Assembly (NCBI RefSeq): GCF_900101125.1
Contig: NZ_FNFL01000008.1
Location: 62,001 to 126,000, forward strand
Origin: Sediminibacillus albus
GTDB lineage: Bacteria; Bacillota; Bacilli; Bacillales; Amphibacillaceae
Reading direction: 5' to 3'
Length of the DNA: 64,000 bases
Numbering within the stretch: the first letter of the stretch is position 1; every line of letters starts with the position of its first letter. Position numbers and translations under genes: made by a program. Positions 11,498 through 19,901 of this stretch are shown in pieces. The notes beneath the pieces are model-generated. The model saw only the letters and a list, made by a program, of their open reading frames with translations. It was not told where the DNA came from and searched no databases.

Positions 11498-12253
11498 GTG
11501 CAAAGATATTTTATTCCGCCAAATGGTTGGCAAGAAAAACAGGTTATGATAACCGGAGATGACCGTCATCACATCGCCCGGGTAATGAGAATGAATGCCG
11601 GGGACTCAATTATTTGCAGCTCGCCCGAGGGAATGAGTGCAGAATGTGAAATTGTGGAGATAACAGAGCATCAAGTTACTGCGCATGTCCAACGCTGGCT
11701 GGAAGAGTCAAACGATCTTCCTGTCAGTGTAACAATTGCTCAGGGACTCCCGAAAGGTGATAAAATGGAACTGGTCTTACAGAAGGGAACCGAACTTGGC
11801 GCTTCTGCTTTTATTCCTTTTCAAGCAGCACGGTCTATTGTTAAATGGGATGGAAAAAAAGCCGAGAAAAAGCAGTCCAGATATCGTAAAATTGTCAAGG
11901 AAGCTAGTGAGCAGTCACACCGGTCAAGTATACCCGAGGTCCATCCGTTAATGTCAGTAAAGCAGTTGCTAGCTGCCAGTGAAGCTTATGACGTAAAAAT
12001 ATTTGCCTACGAAGATGAGGCTAGAAGCAGCAATTACCAAAGTTTAAGCGGCATCTTATCCAATGCAGAAGCCGGACAGAAAATCATTGCTTGTATTGGA
12101 CCAGAAGGTGGTTATACAATAGAGGAAGTCAATGCCTTCAAACAGCACGGCTTTCAGACCGTAAGACTAGGGCCAAGAATACTGAGGACCGAGACAGCAC
12201 CATTATATTTGTTGGCAGGCATATCGTACCATTTTGAAGAATTGGGGTGTTGA
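11498..12253 (+). CDS. rsmE: 16S rRNA (uracil-1498-N3)-methyltransferase RsmE
   Basis: A 251-residue SPOUT-class protein: an N-terminal PUA-like RNA-binding domain (YFIPPNGW at the start) and a C-terminal trefoil knot with the SAM-binding loops CIGPEGGYT and LGPRILRTETA. It methylates U1498 in the small-subunit rRNA decoding region. GTG 11498 directly abuts the prmA stop codon; the ribosome site lies within prmA. It overlaps or touches mtaB at the 3' end. Confidence 0.96.
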   Translation: MQRYFIPPNGWQEKQVMITGDDRHHIARVMRMNAGDSIICSSPEGMSAECEIVEITEHQVTAHVQRWLEESNDLPVSVTIAQGLPKGDKMELVLQKGTELGASAFIPFQAARSIVKWDGKKAEKKQSRYRKIVKEASEQSHRSSIPEVHPLMSVKQLLAASEAYDVKIFAYEDEARSSNYQSLSGILSNAEAGQKIIACIGPEGGYTIEEVNAFKQHGFQTVRLGPRILRTETAPLYLLAGISYHFEELGC

Positions 12254-12255
12254 AA

Positions 12256-13611
12256 TTGCCTACAGTGGCTTTTCATACATTAGGTTGTAAAGTAAATCAT
12301 TATGAAACAGAAGGAATCTGGAGAAAGTTTAAGGAACAAGGATATGATCGTGTCGATTTTGACCATCAGTCCGATGTATATGTTATTAATACTTGTACTG
12401 TGACCAATACCGGTGATAAAAAAAGCCGACAAGTAATCAGAAGGGCTGTTCGCAAAAACCCTGAAGCGGTAGTCTGTGTGACTGGATGTTATGCCCAAAC
12501 CTCTCCTGGCGAAATCATGGAAATTCCAGGAGTGGATGTAGTTGTTGGTACCCAGCATCGTGAAAAAATGATTGAATATATCGAGGAACATAAACGGGAC
12601 CGCCAGCCAATAAATGGTGTTTCTAATATTATGAAAAACCGGGTATTCGAGGAGATGGACGTGCCGGTTTTCACCGACAGGACTAGAGCTTCTTTAAAAA
12701 TTCAAGAAGGCTGCAATAACTTTTGTACGTTTTGTATCATTCCATGGTCCCGGGGGTTGTTAAGGTCAAGAGAACCCGAGAATGTTTTGAAGCAGGCACA
12801 ACAGTTAGTGGATGCCGGATATAAGGAAATCGTCTTGACGGGTATTCATACAGCTGGTTATGGCGAGGATATGAAAGATTATAACTTTGCCCAATTACTC
12901 AGGGAACTTGAAACGAAAGTTGACGGGTTAAAGAGGATACGTATTTCTTCCATTGAAGCAAGTCAAATCACGGATGAGGTTATCGAAGTGCTGGACCAGT
13001 CTGAAAAAATCGTCCGCCATCTTCATATTCCACTTCAATCTGGTTCAGATACTGTTTTAGAACGGATGAGAAGGAAGTATTCTACTGATTTTTATAGAGG
13101 GAAAATCGAAAAAATCAAGCAGGCCCTTCCAGGCTTGGCCATCACTTCCGATGTGATTGTAGGTTTCCCGGGAGAAACAGAAGCGGAATTCCAAGAAACC
13201 TATGACTTTATTAGAGAAATCGGCTATTCTGAGCTTCATGTGTTTCCTTTCTCCAGGCGTACTGGGACACCGGCAGCACGGATGACTGATCAAATAGCAG
13301 ATGAAATCAAAAATGAACGTGTCCATAAGTTGATTGAGCTGTCCGAACAGCAGGCGAAAGCTTACGCTTCCCAATATGAAGGAGAAGTACTGGAAGTAAT
13401 TCCGGAAGAGCGATTTGATGAACAGGCTGGAGACAACATCTTTGTAGGATACACAGATAACTACTTAAAGGTAAAGTTCGAAGCAGCTGATGATATGATT
13501 GGTAAAATCGTAAGAGTGAAAATAGTAAAGGCTGGCTATCCTTACAGTGAAGGGCAATTTGTCCGTGTTATGGACGAGCCGAATATGAACCAAAAAGCTA
13601 ATATTTCATAA
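12256..13611 (+). CDS. mtaB: tRNA t6A37 methylthiotransferase MtaB (YqeV)
   Basis: About 451 residues with the three-domain methylthiotransferase layout. The N-terminal domain has single cysteines in LGCKVN, NTCTVT and VTGCYAQ for the auxiliary cluster; the radical SAM domain has CNNFCTFC (Cx3Cx2C); a TRAM RNA-binding domain forms the C-terminus. MtaB converts t6A37 to ms2t6A37 in ANN-decoding tRNAs. The start is probably TTG 12256, six bases after GGGGTG; GTG 12247 and TTG 12250 lie upstream in frame. Last gene of prmA-rsmE-mtaB, closed by a strong terminator. Confidence 0.95.
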   Translation: MPTVAFHTLGCKVNHYETEGIWRKFKEQGYDRVDFDHQSDVYVINTCTVTNTGDKKSRQVIRRAVRKNPEAVVCVTGCYAQTSPGEIMEIPGVDVVVGTQHREKMIEYIEEHKRDRQPINGVSNIMKNRVFEEMDVPVFTDRTRASLKIQEGCNNFCTFCIIPWSRGLLRSREPENVLKQAQQLVDAGYKEIVLTGIHTAGYGEDMKDYNFAQLLRELETKVDGLKRIRISSIEASQITDEVIEVLDQSEKIVRHLHIPLQSGSDTVLERMRRKYSTDFYRGKIEKIKQALPGLAITSDVIVGFPGETEAEFQETYDFIREIGYSELHVFPFSRRTGTPAARMTDQIADEIKNERVHKLIELSEQQAKAYASQYEGEVLEVIPEERFDEQAGDNIFVGYTDNYLKVKFEAADDMIGKIVRVKIVKAGYPYSEGQFVRVMDEPNMNQKANIS

Positions 13612-13646
13612 GAAAAACCCGGTTCGCCCCGGGTTTTTCTTGTTTT
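13612..13646 (+). terminator. Intrinsic terminator after mtaB
   Basis: An 11-bp perfect stem GAAAAACCCGG / CCGGGTTTTTC with a six-base loop, followed by a T-rich stretch. The stem starts right after the mtaB stop codon. Confidence 0.92.
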
Positions 13647-13780
13647 GCTTGAAGACTTATTTCCCCAGAAAAAGAACGCGTTACCACTCAAATACACTTT
13701 TTCTGTAGATTGTTTGGTAATCTATAGCCGTAAATGCTATGATTAGCAAAGAGGTACGTACAACGAAAGGGATGATATTT

Positions 13781-14452
13781 ATGGAAAAAAAACTAGCGAA
13801 AATGATTGATCATACGCAACTTAAGCCAGACACCACCAAACAGAAAATAGACCAAATCATCCAGGAAGCAAAAGACAGTGGATTTGCTTCGGTTTGTGTC
13901 AATCCATATTGGGTGTCCCATTGTTACGAACAGTTAAAAGCTACTGATGTTAAAGTCTGTACGGTAATCGGATTTCCGCTAGGAGCAACCACTACCGAAA
14001 CAAAGGTGTTTGAAACAGAGCAAGCAATAAAGAATGGAGCAACAGAAGTAGATATGGTAATCAATGTCGGAGCCCTGAAGTCTGGTGACACGGAAACAGT
14101 AGAGCAGGATATTAAGGCTGTAACCAGAGCAGCTGATAATAAAGCTTTGACGAAGGTGATCATTGAGACTGCTTTACTAACGGAAGACGAAAAAATCGAA
14201 GCATGCCGATTGGCAAAACAGGCTGGTGCTGATTTCGTTAAAACTTCTACTGGTTTTTCAGGAGGCGGTGCAACGGTTGAAGATATCGCATTGATGAGAA
14301 AAACAGTAGGAAATGAAATGGGAGTGAAGGCATCTGGCGGTGTTCGCGACCGGGAGGCTACAGAAGCAATGATAGAAGCTGGAGCTACTCGGATTGGAGC
14401 AAGCTCAGGAGTACAAATCATTGCAGGTGAACAAGGCGACAGCGATTACTAA
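13781..14452 (+). CDS. deoC: Deoxyribose-phosphate aldolase
   Basis: A 223-residue class I aldolase, the B. subtilis length. IDHTQLKP opens the TIM barrel; the Schiff-base lysine is in VKTSTGF near residue 150 and the second conserved lysine in VKASGGV near 180. It cleaves deoxyribose 5-phosphate to glyceraldehyde 3-phosphate and acetaldehyde in deoxynucleoside salvage. ATG 13781 lies a short way after AAAGGGATGAT; the longer frame from 13739 has no ribosome site. A small inverted repeat TAGATT/AATCTA upstream (about 13705-13725) could be an operator. No nucleoside transporter or pdp gene is next to it, so it stands alone. Confidence 0.95.
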   Translation: MEKKLAKMIDHTQLKPDTTKQKIDQIIQEAKDSGFASVCVNPYWVSHCYEQLKATDVKVCTVIGFPLGATTTETKVFETEQAIKNGATEVDMVINVGALKSGDTETVEQDIKAVTRAADNKALTKVIIETALLTEDEKIEACRLAKQAGADFVKTSTGFSGGGATVEDIALMRKTVGNEMGVKASGGVRDREATEAMIEAGATRIGASSGVQIIAGEQGDSDY

Positions 14453-14458
14453 TAATAG

Positions 14459-14497
14459 GAAAAGAGCCCTTCCCTTCGGACAGGCGCTCTTTTTTTG
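14459..14497 (+). terminator. Intrinsic terminator after deoC
   Basis: AAAAGAGC pairs with GCTCTTTT around a CTTCGG-containing loop, with seven or more T residues. It lies between the convergent genes deoC and yqeW. Confidence 0.85.
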
Positions 14498-14502
14498 GGT
14501 TT

Positions 14503-15432
14503 TTATGGTTTATTACCGTGTAACCTAAGGATAAACCGCTCAAATACGCCAATAAATGGCAGGAAGAGAAGTACAGAGGCTACATTGAATAACACGGAAA
14601 TGTGGGCGAGCTGTTTAATTGGATAAACGGAAAGATACTCGGCTAGCGTGCTTAATCCCGTTAAAAAAGGGAGAAACAGAAGAACGCTTAAAATATTGAA
14701 CCATACATGCGCCATAGCCGTTAAGCTTGCTTGTTTTTTTGTGCCTAAGGCTGCAAGCACAGCGGTAAGACAAGTTCCTATATTGGCGCCAAGGATAATG
14801 GCAATTGAGGCGGCCATGCTGATCAATCCCTCATTTAAAAAACTCATGGTTATCCCTGTGGTTGCACTGGATGACTGAATAGCTCCACTAAAAAACATAC
14901 CTACAAGAACACCTATCTCTGGGTTTAAATCGGTATATTTTATCCCATCTGATAAGATCGGCAGTTCAATAATTAGAGGAGCAAGGGATTCAAAACCGTT
15001 TAAAGCAATAAATATGGACCCTATTCCAAACAAAATGGTACCCAGACCAAACAAAACCCGCATATTAGAAAGCAAAAAAAGTGAACCAAGGACAACAAAT
15101 CCCCACTCAGGGATATACTGGCTGAAGGTCAGCAGCTCACCGGTAATTGTTGTTCCGATATTGGCACCGAGAATAATTCCCAATGATTGCTTGAAGGTCA
15201 ATAAACCTACACTGACAAAGCTTATTGTTAAGATCATAATTAATGAACTGCTTTGTAATACAGCCGTTGCCAGAAGACCTGTCATAATACCTATATAGTG
15301 GTTCTGGGTCATCTCTGCCAGGAGCGTTTCGACTTTTGTGAAAGTTAGCTGGTATAAGCCTGTCCGCAAAACCTGGAAACCTAGAAAAAACAACATTAGA
15401 AATACAGCAGATAATGATAAAAAATCAGCCAA
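14503..15432 (-). CDS. yqeW: Na/Pi cotransporter family protein (YqeW-like)
   Basis: About 309 residues, almost all hydrophobic, with two inverted halves that each carry the QSSS signature and GANIGTT-type loops (LQSSSLIMIL, GANIGTTITGE; IQSSSATTGI, GANIGTCLTAV). These mark the NptA/SLC34-type sodium-phosphate family. Unlike the relative at 47680 it has no PhoU domain. The longest frame starts at ATG 15447, but the ribosome site GGAGGTGAG lies inside its first codons, so the true start is TTG 15432, eight bases after that site. The position between mtaB/deoC and rpsU matches B. subtilis yqeW. Substrate phosphate is inferred from family. Confidence 0.88.
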   Translation of the reverse strand: MADFLSLSAVFLMLFFLGFQVLRTGLYQLTFTKVETLLAEMTQNHYIGIMTGLLATAVLQSSSLIMILTISFVSVGLLTFKQSLGIILGANIGTTITGELLTFSQYIPEWGFVVLGSLFLLSNMRVLFGLGTILFGIGSIFIALNGFESLAPLIIELPILSDGIKYTDLNPEIGVLVGMFFSGAIQSSSATTGITMSFLNEGLISMAASIAIILGANIGTCLTAVLAALGTKKQASLTAMAHVWFNILSVLLFLPFLTGLSTLAEYLSVYPIKQLAHISVLFNVASVLLFLPFIGVFERFILRLHGNKP

Positions 15433-15443
15433 ACAACTCACCT

Positions 15444-15458
15444 CCATATATTATATGG
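15444..15458. repeat. 15-bp perfect palindrome beside the yqeW ribosome site
   Basis: CCATATA T TATATGG. It touches the yqeW Shine-Dalgarno region and could be an operator or a small 5' hairpin; no known regulator site is recognised. Confidence 0.4.
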
Positions 15459-15579
15459 ACACGCCTGGCAAACATGATTAAAAAAGATAACCGTGGACAT
15501 CAAATACAGGGGCATCTGTAATGAATTGCAAATTCACAGAGGTTATTTACAAATATTAAGGAATCTATGGGAAAATAAG

Positions 15580-15608
15580 TTGACCAGAAAAAGCCAATAT
15601 ATTATAAT
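15580..15608 (+). promoter_or_regulatory. Sigma-A promoter of rpsU-yqeY
   Basis: TTGACC, 17-base spacer, perfect TATAAT at 15603-15608. The transcript would begin near 15615 and carry a leader of about 65 bases. Confidence 0.85.
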
Positions 15609-15618
15609 TGGCGGGAGG

Positions 15619-15638
15619 CATATGTAAGGGTACATATG
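15619..15638 (+). promoter_or_regulatory. Hairpin in the rpsU leader
   Basis: A perfect 8-bp inverted repeat CATATGTA / TACATATG around AGGG. GGGAGG directly before it followed by ATG TAA makes a start-stop pair. It could modulate translation of S21 or serve as a DNA operator; unproven. Confidence 0.4.
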
Positions 15639-15680
15639 TCGCACAAACTGGTTGTATGCTTCGGAGGGAGGGAAATTTGC

Positions 15681-15854
15681 ATGTCAAACACAACTCGCGT
15701 TCGTAAAAACGAGTCTCTTGAAGATGCTCTTCGTCGCTTTAAACGCAGTGTATCTAAAAGTGGTACATTGTCTGAATACCGTAAGCGTGAATTTTATGAA
15801 AAACCTAGCGTGCGTCGCAAGAAGAAGTCTGAGGCTGCTAGAAAGCGTAAGTAA
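15681..15854 (+). CDS. rpsU: 30S ribosomal protein S21
   Basis: A 57-residue, strongly basic protein beginning [17 protein letters not shown] and ending in the Lys/Arg tail [13 protein letters not shown], standard for S21. It joins late to the 30S subunit near the anti-Shine-Dalgarno region. The start ATG 15681 follows GGAGGGAGGG; upstream in-frame codons back to 15636 would lengthen it by 15 residues that no S21 has. It precedes yqeY with 20 bases between them, as in B. subtilis. Confidence 0.97.
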   Translation: MSNTTRVRKNESLEDALRRFKRSVSKSGTLSEYRKREFYEKPSVRRKKKSEAARKRK

Positions 15855-15874
15855 TAAAGAGGGTGCAAAGAGAT

Positions 15875-16321
15875 ATGTCATTAGCTGAACGTCTGAACCA
15901 AGACATGAAACAGGCAATGAGAAATAAGGATAAACAAACCTTAAGTGTCATTCGCATGGTTAAGGCTTCGTTACAGAATGAGGCTATTAAACTTGGGAAA
16001 GACGGATTATCTGAAGAAGAAGAATTGACTGTTTTATCAAGAGAATTAAAACAGAGAAAAGATTCCCTCCAAGAATTTAAAGAAGCTGGACGCGATGATC
16101 TTGCAGAAAAACTTGATGATGAAATAAAAGTTTTACAAGCATATATGCCGAAACAGCTTTCACAAGAAGAGCTTGAGCAAATTGTTCAAGCAACTATTTC
16201 AGAAGTTGGCGCAACTTCCAAAAAGGACATGGGCACCGTAATGAGTGCGATCATGCCTAAAGTTAAAGGGCAAGCCGACGGTTCCCAAGTGAACCAGCTT
16301 GTCTCCAAACATTTGTCTTAA
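15875..16321 (+). CDS. yqeY: GatB/YqeY domain protein
   Basis: A 148-residue protein that starts [15 protein letters not shown], the typical YqeY beginning, and consists of the two-helical-domain YqeY fold related to the tail of GatB, the tRNA-dependent amidotransferase subunit. A role in tRNA binding is plausible but unproven. ATG 15875 is preceded by GAGGGTG at a spacing of nine; an in-frame GTG at 15863 lies within that site. Co-transcribed with rpsU. Confidence 0.93.
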   Translation: MSLAERLNQDMKQAMRNKDKQTLSVIRMVKASLQNEAIKLGKDGLSEEEELTVLSRELKQRKDSLQEFKEAGRDDLAEKLDDEIKVLQAYMPKQLSQEELEQIVQATISEVGATSKKDMGTVMSAIMPKVKGQADGSQVNQLVSKHLS

Positions 16322-16350
16322 TGAACATGTAATTAAACAAGTGAGCGCAT

Positions 16351-16393
16351 AAAAAAACAACCCCCTGCCAATAAAGCAGGGGGTTGTTTTTTA
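16351..16393 (+). terminator. Intrinsic terminator after yqeY
   Basis: AAAAAACAACCCCCTGC pairs with GCAGGGGGTTGTTTTTT, a near-perfect stem of 16-17 bp with U run. Confidence 0.95.
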
Positions 16394-16464
16394 CATACAT
16401 ATTTTTCTGTGAATTTTTTATAATAGAAAGGTATACTAAATGTTAGCTATGAATTGTGTTAAAC

Positions 16465-16493
16465 TGAAACATACCAGGCCAGCAATTCGTATA
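16465..16493 (+). promoter_or_regulatory. Sigma-W promoter of the nfeD-floA-yqfB operon
   Basis: TGAAAC (16465-16470), 17 bases, CGTATA (16488-16493): an exact match to the ECF sigma-W consensus of B. subtilis, where the same operon (yqeZ-yqfA-yqfB) belongs to the sigma-W regulon. It predicts induction by envelope stress such as antimicrobial peptides. Confidence 0.92.
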
Positions 16494-16525
16494 TAAACTT
16501 GAAGAGTTAGAAAGGGGGATAGTTG

Positions 16526-17887
16526 GTGAACAAAAAAATAATCAGTGCTTTCGTTTTAATGGCCGGCGCTTCCGTATGCCTGCTTACGCATCTATTTCAC
16601 ATTCCTGCTGTTCAGGCTGCAGAAGGGGAAGGAAAGCTTGTCTATATCATACCTGTAGAAAAGGAAGTAGAACGAGGGCTTGAAGCATTTCTGCAGAGGA
16701 CTACACAAGAAGCCGCGGAAGAAAATGCAGATCACATTGTCTTTGAGATTGATACACCAGGCGGGCGAGTAGATGCAGCGGGGCAAATAGCTGAGATGCT
16801 TCAAAATGTAGAGATACCAACTACTGCATTTATTACAAACGAAGCGCTATCTGCAGGTTCATACATAGCATTGAACACTGATAATATTTATATGAAACCT
16901 CAAGCAACCATGGGAGCTAGCGGTGTTATAAATTCAGATGGGACAGCCGCTGATAAAAAAGCACAGTCGGCTTGGATAGCTTCTATGAAAAGTGCAGCAA
17001 CATCTAAAGACAGAGATCCCCTTTACGCGGAAGCAATGGCCAACCCAGCCATTGACTTACCGGAATATGGGGCGCCTGAAGGCGAGTTTCTGACGCTCGG
17101 GCCAACAATGGCTGTCGAGGTTGGCTATGCGGAAGCGGTTGTCAACCATCGTACAGAGCTTTTGGCTAAGTTAGGATTGCAGGGTGCAGAGCTCGTGGAA
17201 ACCGAGACCACACTGGCGGAGGAAATAGCCAGGTTTTTAACCAATCCTGTAGTCGTGCCTATTTTGCTATCACTAGCAAGTATCGGTTTGATCGTGGAAT
17301 TATATTCACCAGGGTTTGGCATTCCCGGTTCTATCGGTTTATTATCTCTTGTGCTGTTTTTCTATGGACATATTGTCGCAGGACTTGCAGGATATGAAGC
17401 TATTATTTTACTAGTGCTGGGTATAATAATGATAATCGTCGAACTTTTCGTTCCTGGAGGAATTATCGGTCTTCTCGGCATAGGAGCTGTGGTTGGTGCC
17501 TTGTTTATGTCCTCTGCTGATATGGGCCACATGGCAATGAGTATTGGGATTGCCTTAATAGTCTCGATTATTGTTTCTGTAATTTTATTTAAAACAATCG
17601 GGTTGGAAAAGGGCTTTTTCAAAAACATTATTTTAAAGGACGCCACTACAACCGAACAAGGGTATGTTTCATCGATAAACAGGCTGGACCTCATCGGCCT
17701 TGAAGGCAAATCGCTGACAATGCTGCGCCCTTCCGGGACGGCTGTATTCAATGATGAACGACTGGATGTGGTTACAGAAGGTGCGTTTGTTGAGAAGGAC
17801 AGCCCAGTTAAAATAGTTAAGACAGAAGGCTCGCGAATAGTGGTAAGACAAATAAAAAATCACTTAACACAGGAGGATGAAAAATGA
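16526..17887 (+). CDS. yqeZ: Long-form NfeD membrane serine protease (YqeZ)
   Basis: About 453 residues. A signal peptide (cleavage near AVQAAEG) leads to a ClpP/SppA-like protease domain with [12 protein letters not shown] and the putative nucleophile in [10 protein letters not shown]. Four or five membrane helices follow (about residues 230-355), then a cytoplasmic OB-fold NfeD domain. Long NfeD proteins are partners of flotillin-like proteins; here floA overlaps by four bases. In B. subtilis the operon protects against sublancin. GTG 16526 lies seven bases after GGGGG; TTG 16523 is too close. Confidence 0.93.
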   Translation: MNKKIISAFVLMAGASVCLLTHLFHIPAVQAAEGEGKLVYIIPVEKEVERGLEAFLQRTTQEAAEENADHIVFEIDTPGGRVDAAGQIAEMLQNVEIPTTAFITNEALSAGSYIALNTDNIYMKPQATMGASGVINSDGTAADKKAQSAWIASMKSAATSKDRDPLYAEAMANPAIDLPEYGAPEGEFLTLGPTMAVEVGYAEAVVNHRTELLAKLGLQGAELVETETTLAEEIARFLTNPVVVPILLSLASIGLIVELYSPGFGIPGSIGLLSLVLFFYGHIVAGLAGYEAIILLVLGIIMIIVELFVPGGIIGLLGIGAVVGALFMSSADMGHMAMSIGIALIVSIIVSVILFKTIGLEKGFFKNIILKDATTTEQGYVSSINRLDLIGLEGKSLTMLRPSGTAVFNDERLDVVTEGAFVEKDSPVKIVKTEGSRIVVRQIKNHLTQEDEK

Positions 17888-18870
17888 CAATAGCAGATTT
17901 ATTACCAATTATTATTATCGGACTAATTATAATAGTAGTTGCTATACTATTTACTTTTATTCCAGTTATGCTATGGATTAGTGCACTGGCTGCCGGGGTT
18001 CGTGTCAGTATTTTCACTTTAGTTGGAATGCGTTTGAGAAGAGTTGTGCCATCAAGGGTTATCAACCCATTAATCAAAGCACATAAGGCAGGACTGGACG
18101 TTAATACCAACCAGTTGGAAAGCCATTATTTGGCTGGAGGTAATGTAGACAGAGTAGTTAATGCTTTAATCGCGGCTCAAAGGGCCAATATTGAACTTAC
18201 TTTTGAGCGCTCGGCTGCAATTGACTTAGCAGGCCGTGACGTGCTTGAAGCAGTTCAAATGAGTGTTAATCCAAAAGTAATTGAAACTCCTTTTATTGCG
18301 GGTATAGCGATGGATGGAATTGAAGTGAAAGCAAAAGCAAGAATTACTGTTCGCGCTAACATTGACCGCCTTGTCGGTGGCGCGGGAGAAGATACAGTGA
18401 TCGCCCGAGTCGGAGAAGGCATTGTCAGTACGATCGGTAGCTCTGACAGCCATACCAAAGTATTAGAAAACCCTGATTCGATTTCTCATAACGTACTTTC
18501 CAAAGGCCTTGATGCGGGAACGGCGTTTGAAATTTTATCCATTGATATTGCTGATATAGATATCGGCAAAAATATTGGTGCTAATCTATCCACAGACCAA
18601 GCTGAAGCAGATAAAAATATTGCTCAGGCAAAAGCAGAAGAACGTCGTGCGATGGCTGTGGCTCAAGAGCAGGAAATGGTTGCAAGAGTGCAGGAAATGC
18701 GTGCGAAGGTTGTTGAAGCTGAAGCAGATGTACCGCTTGCTCTTGCAGAAGCGTTGCGTTCCGGTAATATGGGCGTCATGGATTATATGAATTATAAAAA
18801 CATAAATGCCGATACGGATATGCGTGACACAATCGGAAAACTGTCTCAAGAAGAAGATGATGAAAAATAA
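17884..18870 (+). CDS. floA: Flotillin-like protein FloA (YqfA)
   Basis: A 328-residue protein with an N-terminal membrane hairpin or helix (residues about 6-45), an SPFH/band 7 domain and an Ala/Glu-rich coiled region (about 230-300, [20 protein letters not shown]), as in bacterial FloA. It organises ordered membrane microdomains and affects secretion and signalling proteins. ATG 17884 overlaps the nfeD stop as ATGA, and AGGAGG lies seven bases before it, so the two are translationally coupled and share the sigma-W promoter. Confidence 0.96.
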   Translation: MTIADLLPIIIIGLIIIVVAILFTFIPVMLWISALAAGVRVSIFTLVGMRLRRVVPSRVINPLIKAHKAGLDVNTNQLESHYLAGGNVDRVVNALIAAQRANIELTFERSAAIDLAGRDVLEAVQMSVNPKVIETPFIAGIAMDGIEVKAKARITVRANIDRLVGGAGEDTVIARVGEGIVSTIGSSDSHTKVLENPDSISHNVLSKGLDAGTAFEILSIDIADIDIGKNIGANLSTDQAEADKNIAQAKAEERRAMAVAQEQEMVARVQEMRAKVVEAEADVPLALAEALRSGNMGVMDYMNYKNINADTDMRDTIGKLSQEEDDEK

Positions 18871-18904
18871 TTAATTCCCACGCTCCGGTTAAGGAGGATT
18901 GTTG

Positions 18905-19405
18905 ATGGAAGATTTATTAGGCATTATAATTCCACTTATTGCTGTGGTTGGGTGGTTGTTTGGGATGTTTAAAAACGAGGATTCAGAGGAGAACAATGGC
19001 CAACCAGTTCCTAAGCCTCCTCAGACTACTCCTGGGCCAGCCCAGACCGAAACCAGGAAGAGCAATCCTGAGCAACATGCGATGGAAGCAGGAGAGGAAT
19101 CCCGAGCACAAACTTATTACGAAAAAAAGAGAGAAAAAATGTCCGAGTTAAAAACTGGCCAGACGAACATTAATCGCTCCGAGATTAATCAAGGAGCGTC
19201 TATAAATGATAATAGTCGGACAGAACGAACCTCTTCAGTTAAAGAGGATCGGAACAAAGCCAGCAGGTCAAATGGTTCCTCTTCTGAATTATCGATACGG
19301 AGAAACCTATCCAGAAATGGGATAGCTGGAAGTGTTGTAATGGCAGAAGTACTTGGCCAACCTCGGGCTTTACGTCCTTATAAGAGAAGTCAGCAAACTA
19401 AATAA
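18905..19405 (+). CDS. YqfB-like small membrane protein, unknown function
   Basis: About 166 residues. One N-terminal hydrophobic helix (residues about 4-23, LLGIIIPLIAVVGWLFGMF) is followed by a long polar, Ser/Asn/Glu/Arg-rich region with little predicted order. The last 25 residues (MAEVLGQPRALRPYK) look conserved and hydrophobic enough to be a docking motif. No domain is recognised. It is the third gene of the sigma-W operon, 34 bases after floA, in the place of B. subtilis yqfB, so a role with FloA/NfeD is inferred. ATG 18905 follows AAGGAGG by seven bases. A terminator follows immediately. Confidence 0.7.
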   Translation: MEDLLGIIIPLIAVVGWLFGMFKNEDSEENNGQPVPKPPQTTPGPAQTETRKSNPEQHAMEAGEESRAQTYYEKKREKMSELKTGQTNINRSEINQGASINDNSRTERTSSVKEDRNKASRSNGSSSELSIRRNLSRNGIAGSVVMAEVLGQPRALRPYKRSQQTK

Positions 19406-19410
19406 TCCAG

Positions 19411-19448
19411 AAAAAAACCCTTTCGCCATTAGGCGAAAGGGTTTTTTG
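19411..19448 (+). terminator. Intrinsic terminator of the sigma-W operon
   Basis: AAAAAACCCTTTCGCC / GGCGAAAGGGTTTTTT, a 16-bp perfect stem with a short loop. Confidence 0.95.
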
Positions 19449-19583
19449 TTCTTTCTGAATCTTTTAGTCATTGATTGAGAATATCCGCGTCCAGTACTGC
19501 TGACTGAACTTCTTCGGTAAGCATATTACTGTTCTTATCTGATCTTTTCTTTCATACATATGATGTGAGAGGGGGCATCCTGG

Positions 19584-19865
19584 GTGAAAAAATGGAAACA
19601 GCGCATCGAGAACATGTTTACAAAACATCTTGAACTTCCTTCCGATGTTATCCTCGAACTGCCTAGAATCACTACCATTGGCCAATTACATGCCTATATA
19701 GAAAACCATAAGGGACTCATTCTGTTTTCGGATACTGAGCTTCGTTTGCGTATGAAGGATGGCCACCTACGGATAGCGGGGGAAAATTTCGTGTTGAAAA
19801 TGATGCTGCCTGAGGAGATTCTTCTGGAAGGAAAAATTAAAGAACTGAGATTTATAGATGATTAA
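19584..19865 (+). CDS. yqfC: Sporulation protein YqfC
   Basis: A 93-residue protein of the YqfC/YabP family (spore cortex-associated small beta-rich proteins); LELPSDVILELPRITTIG and IENHKGLILF are recognisable. In B. subtilis it is made in the mother cell under sigma-E and lies upstream of yqfD. GTG 19584 follows GAGGGGG by eight bases. CATACATA at 19553-19560 resembles a sigma-E -10 element, but I find no well-placed -35. Precise role unknown. Confidence 0.88.
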   Translation: MKKWKQRIENMFTKHLELPSDVILELPRITTIGQLHAYIENHKGLILFSDTELRLRMKDGHLRIAGENFVLKMMLPEEILLEGKIKELRFIDD

Positions 19866-19901
19866 CATGACAAGATGCTATCTAATGGTAAGGAGGCAGT
19901 T

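Noticed and set aside
15433-15447. ATG 15447 as the yqeW start
   Set aside because: Its own codons contain the GGAGGTGAG ribosome site, so initiation must be at TTG 15432.
15636-15680. A 15-codon N-terminal extension of S21 starting at ATG 15636
   Set aside because: S21 proteins begin at the MSNTTRV region, and a strong GGAGGGAGGG site lies directly before ATG 15681.
19875-19901. ATG 19875 as the yqfD start
   Set aside because: No ribosome site precedes it, while AGGAGG lies five bases before ATG 19902.
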